NCBI RefSeq assembly: GCF_017795745.1 | Contig: NZ_CP059067.1 | Coordinates: 4,092,001 to 4,156,000, forward strand | From: Rhizobacter sp. AJA081-3 | GTDB taxonomy: Bacteria > Pseudomonadota > Gammaproteobacteria > Burkholderiales > Burkholderiaceae_C | DNA: 64,000 bases | Direction: 5' to 3' | Part shown: piece by piece, positions 28,139-36,791 of the stretch | How positions within the stretch are numbered: the first letter of the stretch is position 1 | Layout of the letters: every line of letters starts with the position of its first letter | Made by a program: the position numbers and the translations under genes | Notes under the pieces: model-generated | What the model saw: only the letters and a program-made list of their open reading frames with translations | The model's database searches: none | Told to the model about the DNA's origin: nothing

Positions 28139-30030
28139 GAGGTCAGTTGCAGTCGGGCTTCGGTGTCGGTCAGCGGCATCCGGCGCATCACCACGAAAAA
28201 TTCGTTGCAGTGCGGATCACCGGCGGCGCGGGCCCGGTAGTCGATGCTCGCACCGTAGCGCTCGCAAAGCTCACGACAAATATACAGGCCCAGGCCCGTG
28301 CCGCGGCTGCGCGTCGAGAAGAAGGGTTCGAACAGGTATCGCTCCACCTCGGGCGGGATCGGCGCTCCGTCGCTGGCCACGCTCAGGAATGCACGGGCGT
28401 CGTCGCGCGACTCCAGTCGCAGCTGGATCGCCCCGGGGGCACTGCTGGCGTGGCGCCGCGCGTTGTCGAGCAGGTTGACGAGCACCCGGCGCAGATGCTC
28501 AGCGTCGAAGGCCACGCCCAAGGGCTGCGGCGGCAGGTCGACGCGGAGCACGCTCTGGTCGCCGAGCTTGAGGCCGACGGAACGCGCCCAGTCGCTGCAG
28601 ACCGCCGCCACCTGCGCCGTGGCATCGATGGCGTGCACTTCCTGCATCTGGCCCGGCGCCACTTCCATGACGTCGTCGACGATGCGCTTGAGCCTGTCCA
28701 CGTTGTCGGCCACCATCTGCATCAGCTGCCGCTGGCCCGGGTCGGTGGCATCCTCGGCGAGCAGCGCATTGGCCTGGGCGATGGCCGCCAGCGGGTTGCG
28801 GATCTCGTGGGCGATGCCGGCCGACACACGCCCCATGGCGGCAAGCTTCTCCTGCCGGCTGCGCGCCTGCATGTTGCGCACGTCCTCGAGAAACAGCACG
28901 CAGAAGTCTTCGCTGGCCTGTGCCGCACGGTGGCGGGTGAAGCGCACGCGCACGCGCAGCGTCCGGTTCGAGCCCGGCTCGAATTCGAGCGTGACGTCGC
29001 GGCCTTCCTCGGGCCAGCTCGACTCGATGAACGCCTGCTCGACGGTGCGCACCAGGCCCGTCCACGCTTCGACGCCGCGCAGCTGGAAGGGCGCCGGTCG
29101 GCTCATTCCCGAGGGAGCCAGCAGCCTGCGCGCCGACGGGTTGGCCGCGCGGACGCGGCCACGGCGGTCAACGACAAGGATGCCATCCTGCATCTCCTCG
29201 ATCACCAGGCGATTCAACGCGGCCTGCTGGCGAGCCATCTCCATGTTGCCGCGTGCGCTGAGTTCCTCGCGCGCCAGCCGCCCGGCGAGTTCGCCGGCCA
29301 GCACGGTGATGACGAAGAAGCCGCTGCCCGCCAGTGCCGCCTGCGTCAGCAACTGCGTCATGCTGCCCCCGCCCGCGGCGCCCAGCCAGGCGGTGACCAG
29401 CAGCATCATCGCCACCACGGCCGAGGTGGCCAGGGCCAGCGGGCGCGGCGTGAGCACGCCCGCCATCAGCACCGGCAGCACGAGCAGCGCGACGTAGTTG
29501 AGGCTGGCGCCCGGTGTCAGCATGTGCAGCGCGCTGAAGGCCACCAGGTCGACACCGATGGTGGCCAGCCAAGGACCGCCAAAGACGCGCGCCAGCGCCT
29601 TGGGCTCGATCGGCTTCTTGCGCGGCAGCAGCCACAGGCTCAGCGCCAGCGCGCCGTACGCCACGCTCACCAGCGCCGCCTCGAGCGACGGGCGGGCGCC
29701 GAACAGCCCGGTCACCGCCTGGGCGAGCACCAGGGCCACGCCGAGCGCCGCACGTGCGCCGATGAAGGTCCGATAGATGCGGTCGAACGCCGTCTGACCG
29801 GCGCTGACGATGCGCTCGGCCTGGCGCGAGAACAGCCGCGAATCCAGTGTCGAGCTCGATGTCGGCGCCGCATCCTTCGGCACCTTCGTCGCCGCGCCTT
29901 CCTCTGGCGAGATCTGCGTGTCTTCCGCCGACCCGAAGGCGCCGAACCAGGACTCGTCGGCCGTCGGTGCGCGTCGCTGACCCCGGCGGTCGTTCACCCG
30001 GCGTTCACGCCCACGGGGCACGTCGCTCAC
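28135..30030 (-). CDS. pilS: type IV pilus sensor histidine kinase PilS
   Basis: Membrane kinase partner of PilR. The 631-residue protein has a roughly 100-residue charged cytoplasmic N terminus ([11 protein letters not shown]), six hydrophobic segments between about 90 and 250, a PAS-like region with [24 protein letters not shown] pattern, the HisKA box [18 protein letters not shown] with the phosphorylated His, and an ATPase domain with [12 protein letters not shown] and GTGLGLYI. It is about 100 residues longer at the N terminus than Pseudomonas PilS. It overlaps pilR (ATGA). Confidence 0.9.
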   Translation of the reverse strand: MSDVPRGRERRVNDRRGQRRAPTADESWFGAFGSAEDTQISPEEGAATKVPKDAAPTSSSTLDSRLFSRQAERIVSAGQTAFDRIYRTFIGARAALGVALVLAQAVTGLFGARPSLEAALVSVAYGALALSLWLLPRKKPIEPKALARVFGGPWLATIGVDLVAFSALHMLTPGASLNYVALLVLPVLMAGVLTPRPLALATSAVVAMMLLVTAWLGAAGGGSMTQLLTQAALAGSGFFVITVLAGELAGRLAREELSARGNMEMARQQAALNRLVIEEMQDGILVVDRRGRVRAANPSARRLLAPSGMSRPAPFQLRGVEAWTGLVRTVEQAFIESSWPEEGRDVTLEFEPGSNRTLRVRVRFTRHRAAQASEDFCVLFLEDVRNMQARSRQEKLAAMGRVSAGIAHEIRNPLAAIAQANALLAEDATDPGQRQLMQMVADNVDRLKRIVDDVMEVAPGQMQEVHAIDATAQVAAVCSDWARSVGLKLGDQSVLRVDLPPQPLGVAFDAEHLRRVLVNLLDNARRHASSAPGAIQLRLESRDDARAFLSVASDGAPIPPEVERYLFEPFFSTRSRGTGLGLYICRELCERYGASIDYRARAAGDPHCNEFFVVMRRMPLTDTEARLQLTS

Positions 30031-30060
30031 GGCCGCGCTCCTGCAGGCAGGCTCGATGCC

Positions 30061-30306
30061 TCATCCCGCCGGGTGCTGCTTCTCGTATGCCGCACGATGC
30101 GCGTCTCCGCAGAACACCCCGCCGCGTCCGGGCAGGGCCTCGTCGCGAGGCAGGTGCATGCCGCAATGCCGGCAGGCCACCATGGGCTGCGGCCCCTGCT
30201 CCGCCGGTGTCGGTGGCGGGCTCGACGGTGGCGCGACGCGGCCACGGGCTCCGCGGATCAGCCACACGAGCACCAGCACTGCCACGATCAGGATGATGAA
30301 CTTCAT
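30061..30306 (-). CDS. PP0621-like small membrane protein with zinc-binding motif
   Basis: An 81-residue protein: N-terminal membrane helix (FIILIVAVLVLVWLIRG), a proline-rich linker and a C-terminal zinc-ribbon-like region MVACRHCGMHLPRDEALPGRGGVFCGDAHRAAYEKQH. This matches the PP0621 family seen next to pil and ccsA-like genes in beta- and gammaproteobacteria. Function unknown. It is 12 bases after the ccsA-like gene and 30 bases before pilS, likely in one operon. Confidence 0.87.
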   Translation of the reverse strand: MKFIILIVAVLVLVWLIRGARGRVAPPSSPPPTPAEQGPQPMVACRHCGMHLPRDEALPGRGGVFCGDAHRAAYEKQHPAG

Positions 30307-30318
30307 GCGTATGGGCGC

Positions 30319-31158
30319 TCAATTCGGCGGCGCGCGCTGCAGCAGGATCTCGAACACGAAGCGCGAGCCGACATAGGCCAGCAGCAGCAAAGCGGCTCCC
30401 CCGTAAAGCCAGCGCGTGGCCTGGGGCCCTCGCCACCCGAACGCACGCCGACCCGCCAGCAGTGCGGCGAAGATCACCCAACCGAGCATCGAGAGCACGG
30501 TCTTGTGATCCCAGCGCCACGGATTCGCGAACCACGCCCCCAGCAGCAGTGCCGCGGACAGCATGACGAATCCGGCGCCGACGAAACGGAACGTCAGCCG
30601 CTCCAGCCTCAGCAGCGGCATGCCGCTCGGGGGCGCGGTGGCGGCGCGCTGGCGCATCTGGAGCTCGGCGCGATTGAGCATCGCGCCATGCAGCACAGCC
30701 GCGCCGAACAGGCCGTAGGACGCAATACCGAGAACCCAGTGCAGTGGCGCCCAGCGCGAGACCGCGTTGGGCCGGAACTCGCCCGGGAACAACCAGGCCA
30801 GTACCACCACCGCACCACCCAGCAAGGCGAGCGTGCGACGCACGCCGGTCAGCGGCACGAAGCGGCTCTCGACCGCGTACACCGCCAGCACCAGCCACAT
30901 GGTGACCGAGAGCGCCGGGGCGAAACCGAACCTCGCCCCGGTCTCACCGGAGCCGGCGCCCACGCCGGTGATGTCGATCACGATGGCCAGGGCGTGCGAG
31001 AGCCATCCGGCCAGCAGTGCGCCGCGCAGGGCCGCCTGGCGCGTCTCGCCCAGGAAGGCAGCGAACAGATAGCCCGCCAAGGCGGCCAGCGTGGGCAGTG
31101 CCAGCGCCCACGCCATGGTCGAACTCGGGGCCGCATCGGGGCCGAACGATAAAATCAT
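30319..31158 (-). CDS. CcsA/HemX-like inner membrane protein (cytochrome c assembly family)
   Basis: A 279-residue integral membrane protein with about eight hydrophobic segments. It shows the family WDHKTVLSMLGWVIF stretch (histidine that in CcsA/CcmC relatives contacts haem), and fits the YpjD/CcsA-like group, though a direct role in cytochrome c maturation is not established. I use the ATG at 31158; a TACACT hexamer lies six bases before it and there is no Shine-Dalgarno site, suggesting a leaderless transcript that would lead the ccsA-like/PP0621/pilS/pilR/ampD run. Divergent from ffh. Confidence 0.87.
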   Translation of the reverse strand: MILSFGPDAAPSSTMAWALALPTLAALAGYLFAAFLGETRQAALRGALLAGWLSHALAIVIDITGVGAGSGETGARFGFAPALSVTMWLVLAVYAVESRFVPLTGVRRTLALLGGAVVVLAWLFPGEFRPNAVSRWAPLHWVLGIASYGLFGAAVLHGAMLNRAELQMRQRAATAPPSGMPLLRLERLTFRFVGAGFVMLSAALLLGAWFANPWRWDHKTVLSMLGWVIFAALLAGRRAFGWRGPQATRWLYGGAALLLLAYVGSRFVFEILLQRAPPN

Positions 31159-31205
31159 GGCCACAGTGTACTTTCGCGCTTCCCGTCTCCGGGCCGCGCT
31201 CTCCC

Positions 31206-32579
31206 ATGGCCTCCACCCTCACCGAACGCCTGAGCCGCGCCGTCAAGACGATGCGCGGGCAGGCGCGCATCACCGAGAGCAATGTCCAGGAGATGTTGCG
31301 GGAGGTGCGCATGGCGCTGCTCGAGGCCGACGTCGCCCTGCCGGTGGTACGCGACTTCATCACCCGCGTGAAGGACAAGGCGCTGGGCGCAGAGGTGGTG
31401 GGCTCGCTCTCGCCGGGCCAGGCGCTGGTGGGAATCGTCAACCGCGAGCTCGCCGCGACCATGGGCGAAGGCGTGGCCGACATCAACCTCGCCGCGCAAC
31501 CGCCGGCCGTCATCCTGATGGCGGGCCTGCAGGGCGCGGGCAAGACCACCACCACGGCCAAGCTGGCCAAGCACCTGATCGAGAAGCGCAAGAAGAAGGT
31601 GCTGACCGTCTCGGCCGACGTCTATCGGCCGGCCGCCATCGAGCAGCTGAAGACCGTCACGAAGCAGGCCGGCGCGGAGTGGTTCCCCTCCTCGGCTACC
31701 GACAAGCCGCTGGACATCGCCGCCGCCGCACTCGACCACGCCCGGCGCCACTACTTCGACGTGCTGCTCGTCGACACTGCCGGCCGCCTGGCAATCGACG
31801 AAGTGCTCATGAAGGAGATTGCCGAGCTGCACGCCGCGCTGAACCCGGTCGAGACGCTGTTCGTCGTCGACGCGATGCAGGGCCAGGACGCCATCAACGT
31901 GGCCAAGGCCTTCAAGGAAGCGCTGCCGCTGACCGGCATCGTGCTGACCAAGATGGACGGCGATGCGCGCGGCGGTGCCGCGCTGTCGGTGCGGCAGATC
32001 ACCGGCGCGCCGATCAAGTTCGCCGGCACCAGCGAGAAGCTCGACGGGCTCGAGGTCTTCGATGCGCAGCGCCACGCGGGCCGCGTGCTCGGCATGGGCG
32101 ACATCGTCGCGCTCGTCGAGGAGGTGCAGAAGGGCGTCGACGTCGAGGCTGCCCAGCGTCTGGCCGCGAAGGTCAAGTCGGGCGACAACTTCGACCTGAA
32201 CGACTTCCTCATGCAGATCTCGCAGATGAAGAAGATGGGCGGGCTGTCGGGCCTGATGGACAAGCTGCCGACGCAGCTCACCGGCGGCAAGACGCCCAAC
32301 CTCGGCCAGGCCGACATGGACCGCGCCGAGCGCGACGTGCGCCGCATGGAAGGGATCATCTGCTCGATGACCCCGCTGGAGCGTCGCAAGCCCGATCTCA
32401 TCAAGGCCACGCGCAAGCGCCGCATCGCCGCAGGCGCCGGCGTGCAGGTGCAGGAAGTCAACCGCCTGCTCAACCAGTTCGACCAGATGCAGGGGATGAT
32501 GAAGAAGATGAAGGGTGGCGGCCTGATGAAGATGATGAAGCGCATGGGCGGCATGAAACTGCCCGGCGGGCCACGCTGA
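31206..32579 (+). CDS. ffh: signal recognition particle protein Ffh
   Basis: GTPase of the bacterial SRP that carries nascent membrane proteins to FtsY. The 457-residue protein has the helical N domain (LTERLSRAVKTMRGQARITESNVQEM), the G domain with GLQGAGKTTTTAKLA, DTAGRL and TKMDGDARGG, and a methionine-rich M domain near the C terminus (MKKMKGGGLMKMMKRMGGMK). Its partner ftsY lies 800 bases away on the opposite strand. Confidence 0.97.
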   Translation: MASTLTERLSRAVKTMRGQARITESNVQEMLREVRMALLEADVALPVVRDFITRVKDKALGAEVVGSLSPGQALVGIVNRELAATMGEGVADINLAAQPPAVILMAGLQGAGKTTTTAKLAKHLIEKRKKKVLTVSADVYRPAAIEQLKTVTKQAGAEWFPSSATDKPLDIAAAALDHARRHYFDVLLVDTAGRLAIDEVLMKEIAELHAALNPVETLFVVDAMQGQDAINVAKAFKEALPLTGIVLTKMDGDARGGAALSVRQITGAPIKFAGTSEKLDGLEVFDAQRHAGRVLGMGDIVALVEEVQKGVDVEAAQRLAAKVKSGDNFDLNDFLMQISQMKKMGGLSGLMDKLPTQLTGGKTPNLGQADMDRAERDVRRMEGIICSMTPLERRKPDLIKATRKRRIAAGAGVQVQEVNRLLNQFDQMQGMMKKMKGGGLMKMMKRMGGMKLPGGPR

Positions 32580-32601
32580 GCCCACGGAATCGATGACGAC
32601 C

Positions 32602-32635
32602 CTTCAAGTGCGCGCTATGCTGCGCGCACTTGAAG
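32602..32635. repeat. perfect 14-bp inverted repeat with six-base loop
   Basis: Arms CTTCAAGTGCGCGC and GCGCGCACTTGAAG around TATGCT, in the 75-base gap between ffh and the DUF2726 gene. No T-run follows in either direction, so it is not a standard intrinsic terminator. The right arm ends nine bases before the GAGGAA ribosome-binding site of the next gene. It could fold in RNA or be a protein-binding palindrome. Confidence 0.75.
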
Positions 32636-32654
32636 AGCACGACGAGGAACGTTG

Positions 32655-33368
32655 ATGCCCAGTTGGGGACTGGCGGCACTGGCCGCGGTAGTGATCTTGC
32701 TGTTGATCGTGGTGGTCTTGCGGCAGCGTTCCTCCGCGGGGAGCAAGGGTGCGGATGGGGCTCGCCTCGACACGGTGGCGGCCTGGCCGCCTACCGCCAC
32801 GCGCATCCTCACGACGGCCGAACGCAGTGCCTACGGCACCCTCGTGAATGCCTTGCCCGGCTACATGATCCTGGCGCAGGTGCCGCTGGCGCGTTTTCTC
32901 AGAGTGCCGACCCGATATTCGTACTCCGAGTGGCTGCGACGGCTCGGCACGCAGTGCGCCGACCTGGTGATCTGCGACATGGCGTCCGAAGTGCTGGCGG
33001 TGGTCAACGTCCAGGCACCGGCCGGTTCGGAGAGCGAGCGGGCGCGCAAGCGGCTCAATCGCATGGCGCGGGTGCTCAAGGCCGCCGGCATCCCGATGCA
33101 TGTGTGGACCGACAACGCCTTGCCCTCGGTCGAGACCGCGCGAGAGATGCTGCTGCCCAAGACGGCTGCCGCGCCGGCGGCGCAGGCGGCGCCCTCGCCT
33201 GTGGCCGACACTCGCGTTCGCACGTCGCGGCCCACGCCGTTCGACGAATCGCAGCGCGACTCCACGCAAGACGAACTCATCGAAGTGCGCGAGCCGCCGC
33301 CGTCGACATGGTTCGACGAGTTCAATTCGGGCCCGGCGCCCTTGCCGGGCGACCGGAACAAGCGCTGA
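32655..33368 (+). CDS. DUF2726 domain membrane-anchored protein
   Basis: A 237-residue protein with one N-terminal membrane helix (GLAALAAVVILLLIVVVL), a DUF2726 domain (AERSAYGTLVNALPGYMILAQV, YSEWLRRLGTQCADLVICD, KRLNRMARVLKAAGIP) related to nuclease-like folds, and a disordered proline-rich C-terminal third. Function unknown. GAGGAA five bases upstream supports the ATG at 32655. It converges on ftsY with nine bases between stops and sits between the two SRP GTPase genes. Confidence 0.82.
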   Translation: MPSWGLAALAAVVILLLIVVVLRQRSSAGSKGADGARLDTVAAWPPTATRILTTAERSAYGTLVNALPGYMILAQVPLARFLRVPTRYSYSEWLRRLGTQCADLVICDMASEVLAVVNVQAPAGSESERARKRLNRMARVLKAAGIPMHVWTDNALPSVETAREMLLPKTAAAPAAQAAPSPVADTRVRTSRPTPFDESQRDSTQDELIEVREPPPSTWFDEFNSGPAPLPGDRNKR

Positions 33369-33377
33369 AGCGCGCGT

Positions 33378-34406
33378 TCAGCCCAGCAAGGCCTGCGCGA
33401 ATTCCCGTGCATCGAAGGTCTGCAGATCCTCGAGTTTCTCGCCCACGCCGATGAAGTACACCGGCAGCGTTTGCGGCCGCGTCCGGGACCACAGCGCCAG
33501 GGCCGCCAGCACGCCGCCCTTGGCCGTGCCGTCGAGCTTGGTGATGATCACGCCGGTCAGGCCCAGCGCCGCGTCGAACGCCTGGATCTGCGACAGCGCG
33601 TTCTGCCCGGTATTGCCGTCGACGACCAGCAGCACTTCGTGAGGCGCACCGTCCTGCGCCTTGCCGATGACGCGGCGGATCTTCTTGAGCTCCTCCATCA
33701 GGTGCGACTGCGTCGTCAGGCGACCGGCCGTGTCGGCGATGACCACGTCACAGCCCCGCGCCTTGCCGGCGGTCACGGCGTCGTAAGTCACCGCGGCGGG
33801 GTCTCCGCCTTCCTGGCTGACGATCTCGACCCGGTTGCGGTCGGCCCACACCAGCAGCTGCTCGCGCGCGGCCGCGCGGAAGGTGTCGGCCGCGGCCAGC
33901 AGCACCTTCTGGTCGGCCGCGGCCAGATGCCGCGTCAGCTTGCCGATGCTGGTGGTCTTGCCGGCGCCGTTGACGCCGACCACCATGATGACCGTGGGGG
34001 CGTGCTCGCCCACCCGCAGCGGCTGTTGAAGGGGCGCCAGCAATTCGGTCACCGCGTCGGCAAGCAGCGCCTTCACGCCCGCCGGATCGGTGGCCTTGGC
34101 ATCCTTGACCCGGCGCTTGAGGTCGTCCAACAGGAACTGCGTGGCCTGCACACCGGCGTCTGCCATCAGCAGCGCGGCTTCGAGTTCCTCGTAGAGCGCA
34201 TCGTCGATGCGCGTGCCGGTGAAGACCTGTGCAATACCGCTGCCGGTGCGGCGCAGGCCCTGCTTGAGCTTGTCGAGCCAGCCGCTGCGTGGCACCGGCG
34301 ACTCATCGCTGGATTCGCGCGCAGCGGGGACGATAGGGGCAAGCTCGGCGGGGGCAGCCTGCGCAAGCGGCGCAGGCGTGGCCTTTTTCTTGAAGAAGCT
34401 GAACAT
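33378..34406 (-). CDS. ftsY: signal recognition particle receptor FtsY
   Basis: GTPase receptor that docks SRP at the inner membrane. The 342-residue protein has a short N-terminal region (MFSFFKKK, then an alanine/proline-rich acidic stretch) that replaces the longer A domain of E. coli, an N domain ([18 protein letters not shown]) and the G domain: [45 protein letters not shown] chose the ATG at 34406 as it matches the common FSFFKKK start; longer in-frame extension has no support. Divergent from the tRNA-CAU gene. Confidence 0.96.
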   Translation of the reverse strand: MFSFFKKKATPAPLAQAAPAELAPIVPAARESSDESPVPRSGWLDKLKQGLRRTGSGIAQVFTGTRIDDALYEELEAALLMADAGVQATQFLLDDLKRRVKDAKATDPAGVKALLADAVTELLAPLQQPLRVGEHAPTVIMVVGVNGAGKTTSIGKLTRHLAAADQKVLLAAADTFRAAAREQLLVWADRNRVEIVSQEGGDPAAVTYDAVTAGKARGCDVVIADTAGRLTTQSHLMEELKKIRRVIGKAQDGAPHEVLLVVDGNTGQNALSQIQAFDAALGLTGVIITKLDGTAKGGVLAALALWSRTRPQTLPVYFIGVGEKLEDLQTFDAREFAQALLG

Positions 34407-34468
34407 CAAGGTCCCGGAACGGGCGCCGCGCGGGCGGGGATCCAAGCCACGATATAATTGTGGGCTCA

Positions 34469-34545
<77 letters not shown>

Positions 34546-34552
34546 AGATTCT

Positions 34553-34599
34553 CCGAACGGCTCCTCGTCTGCCCCAGACCGGGAGCCGTTCCGGTTTTT
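34553..34599 (+). terminator. intrinsic terminator after tRNA-CAU
   Basis: GAACGGCTCC pairs with GGAGCCGTTC across a 17-base loop, followed by CGG and five Ts. It begins eight bases after the tRNA CCA end and would stop the tRNA transcript before the next gene. Confidence 0.8.
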
Positions 34600-34632
34600 G
34601 CCCCTCACTCACACAGCCACTGGATCCACACC

Positions 34633-35013
34633 ATGTACCGCTGTTTCATCGCCTTCTTCGCCGCCCTGCTCATCGCCAGCGGAGTGTCCGCGCAGTCGAT
34701 GCGCAAGTTCCCGCCGACTGCGTTGCGTGGCACCTTCGAGGTCGTCCAGGCACCCGACGTCGCGCTGAACGGCAAAGCCGCGCGCCTGGCCGCCGGTGCG
34801 CGCATCTTCGGACAGGACAACATGCTCAAGCTGTCGGCGTCGTTGACCGGCCAGAAGGTCCTCGTGCACTACACCGTCGATACGCAAGGCCTGCTGAAGG
34901 ACGTGTGGATCCTGACCGCCGACGAAGCCGCGAAGAAGCCCTGGCCCGCCACGGTCGAGGAGGCGCAGGGCTGGCTCTTCGATCCCGTGGCACAGGTCTG
35001 GTCCAGGCCCTGA
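34633..35013 (+). CDS. small exported protein of unknown function
   Basis: A 126-residue protein with a clear signal peptide ([19 protein letters not shown], cleavage after SAQ-like site). The mature part has [39 protein letters not shown] and [16 protein letters not shown], reminiscent of small periplasmic beta-rich proteins in Burkholderiales, but I cannot assign a family. It ends 11 bases before miaB and may be co-transcribed with it. Confidence 0.75.
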   Translation: MYRCFIAFFAALLIASGVSAQSMRKFPPTALRGTFEVVQAPDVALNGKAARLAAGARIFGQDNMLKLSASLTGQKVLVHYTVDTQGLLKDVWILTADEAAKKPWPATVEEAQGWLFDPVAQVWSRP

Positions 35014-35024
35014 CGGAGGCCGCC

Positions 35025-36377
35025 ATGACGACCCCCGCGAGCAAGAAGGTCTACGTCAAGACCTTCGGCTGCCAGATGAACGAGTACGACTCCGACAAGA
35101 TGCTCGACGTGCTCCGGGCCGCCGAAGGCTACGAACCGACCGGCAATGTCGACGAAGCCGACCTGATCCTGTTCAACACCTGCTCGGTGCGCGAGAAGGC
35201 GCAGGAGAAGGTGTTCAGCGACCTTGGCCGCGTCAAGCACCTCAAGGCCAAGGGCGTGATGATCGGCGTGGGCGGCTGCGTCGCCAGCCAGGAAGGCGCG
35301 GCGATCATCGAGCGCGCGCCCTATGTCGACGTCGTGTTCGGCCCGCAGACGCTGCACCGGTTGCCCGAGATGCTGGCCAGGCGCTCGGCGCAGCGCCGGC
35401 CGCAGGTCGACATCAGCTTCCCCGAGATCGAGAAGTTCGACCACCTGCCGCCGCCGCGCAAGGACGGTGCGAGCGCCTTCGTGTCGATCATGGAAGGCTG
35501 CTCGAAGTACTGCAGCTACTGCGTGGTGCCCTACACCCGCGGCGAAGAGGTGTCCCGCCCGTTCGACGACGTGCTGACCGAAGTCGCCGGCCTGGCCGAC
35601 CAAGGCGTCAAGGAAGTGACCCTGCTCGGGCAGAACGTCAACGCCTACCGCGGCATCATGGGCGCGAGCGCCGAGATCGCCGACTTTGCGCTGCTCATCG
35701 AGTACGTGGCCGAGATCCCGGGCATCGAGCGCATTCGCTACACCACCAGCCACCCGAACGAGTTCACGCAGCGGCTGATCGACGTCTACGGCACCGTGCC
35801 CAAGCTGGTGAATCACCTGCACCTGCCAGTGCAGCACGGCAGCGACCGCATCCTGATGGCGATGAAGCGCGGCTACACCGCGATGGAATACAAGAGCACG
35901 ATCCGCAAGCTGCGCGCAGTTCGGCCGGGGATCAGCCTGTCGACCGACTTCATCGTCGGCTTCCCGGGCGAGACGGACGACGACCACGCCCGCACGATGA
36001 AGCTGATCGAGGAGATCGGCTTCGACAACAGCTTCAGCTTCGTGTTCAGCGCGCGCCCCGGCACACCGGCCGCCAACCTGCACGACGACGCGCCGCAGGC
36101 ACTCAAGCTGCGGCGCCTTCAGCAGCTGCAGGCCGCCATCGAGGCGAACGCGCGCCGCATCGGCGAGTCGCGCGTTGGCACGGTGCAGCGCATCCTGGTG
36201 GAAGGCCCTTCGCGCAAGGACGCCGACGAGCTGATGGGCCGCACCGAGTGCAATCGCATCGTCAACTTCGAGGGTGCGCCGAGGCTGATTGGCCAGATGA
36301 TCGATGTGCGCATCACGAAGGCCTACCCGCACTCGCTGCGAGCGGAGGTGCTCTTGCGCGAAGGCGCGGTTGCCTGA
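35025..36377 (+). CDS. miaB: tRNA-2-methylthio-N6-dimethylallyladenosine synthase MiaB
   Basis: Radical-SAM enzyme that adds the methylthio group to i6A37 of tRNAs. The 450-residue protein has the MTTase N-terminal domain with three cluster cysteines ([30 protein letters not shown]), the radical [18 protein letters not shown] (CxxxCxxC, about residue 160) and a C-terminal TRAM domain (about 380-445). GGAGG before the ATG at 35025 fixes the start. Confidence 0.97.
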   Translation: MTTPASKKVYVKTFGCQMNEYDSDKMLDVLRAAEGYEPTGNVDEADLILFNTCSVREKAQEKVFSDLGRVKHLKAKGVMIGVGGCVASQEGAAIIERAPYVDVVFGPQTLHRLPEMLARRSAQRRPQVDISFPEIEKFDHLPPPRKDGASAFVSIMEGCSKYCSYCVVPYTRGEEVSRPFDDVLTEVAGLADQGVKEVTLLGQNVNAYRGIMGASAEIADFALLIEYVAEIPGIERIRYTTSHPNEFTQRLIDVYGTVPKLVNHLHLPVQHGSDRILMAMKRGYTAMEYKSTIRKLRAVRPGISLSTDFIVGFPGETDDDHARTMKLIEEIGFDNSFSFVFSARPGTPAANLHDDAPQALKLRRLQQLQAAIEANARRIGESRVGTVQRILVEGPSRKDADELMGRTECNRIVNFEGAPRLIGQMIDVRITKAYPHSLRAEVLLREGAVA

Positions 36378-36393
36378 GCGGGTCTGTGGCGCG

Positions 36394-36675
36394 TCAGGAA
36401 CGCGCGCCGCGCAGGCCGGCCCACCACAGGCCGAGCGAGCCCGTCGCCAGCATCAGGCCATAGCCGGCCATCTTGCCGTCGCGCCCGAAAACGATCAGGG
36501 CCGCCACCAAGCCGACCGCACAGGCAGCGCAGGCCCAGCCCGCCAGCCGCCAGAAGCTCGCGCCGCGCAGCTCGCGCCGCCATACCAGCCGCGCCATGGC
36601 CGTCGTGGCCAGCCCCACCCCCAGCGCGGGGGCGAAGAAATTCAGCAGGTGCCAAGCGGCATCCAGGGGGCCCAT
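36394..36675 (-). CDS. small predicted membrane protein
   Basis: A 93-residue protein with three hydrophobic segments (about 8-28, 42-62, 68-88) and no motif that I recognise. It lies alone on the minus strand between miaB and hemA, with no obvious partner. Third-position GC resembles neighbouring real genes, which supports it being coding, but a function cannot be inferred. Confidence 0.65.
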   Translation of the reverse strand: MGPLDAAWHLLNFFAPALGVGLATTAMARLVWRRELRGASFWRLAGWACAACAVGLVAALIVFGRDGKMAGYGLMLATGSLGLWWAGLRGARS

Positions 36676-36779
36676 GCGCCAGAATCCAGGAAAGTGGGAA
36701 GATCGGGGGGTGCTTGACGAGCATCAAGCTCACCAAGCGCGCAGCTGGGAAGATCCCCCTGCCGCAAGCGACCGAATTT

Positions 36780-36791
36780 TATAATCTGCAC
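36780..36791 (+). promoter_or_regulatory. TATAAT hexamer six bases before hemA ATG
   Basis: A consensus -10 element ends at 36785 and the hemA ATG starts at 36792, the usual distance from -10 to transcription start. There is no Shine-Dalgarno sequence in between and no good -35. The simplest reading is a leaderless hemA message beginning at or next to the ATG. Confidence 0.6.

Noticed and set aside
26294-28240. Plus-strand open frame of about 648 codons opposite ampD and pilR
   Set aside because: Antisense shadow with no recognisable motif; ampD and pilR on the other strand have all catalytic motifs.
28147-31152. Plus-strand open frame of about 1000 codons opposite pilS and the ccsA-like gene
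   Set aside because: Antisense shadow; the translation is Arg/His/Gln-rich and featureless, while the minus strand has full kinase and membrane protein signatures.
33364-33382. GCTGAA/TTCAGC small inverted repeat spanning the converging stops of the DUF2726 gene and ftsY
   Set aside because: Six-base arms, no T-run and overlap with coding sequence on both sides make it too weak to call a bidirectional terminator.
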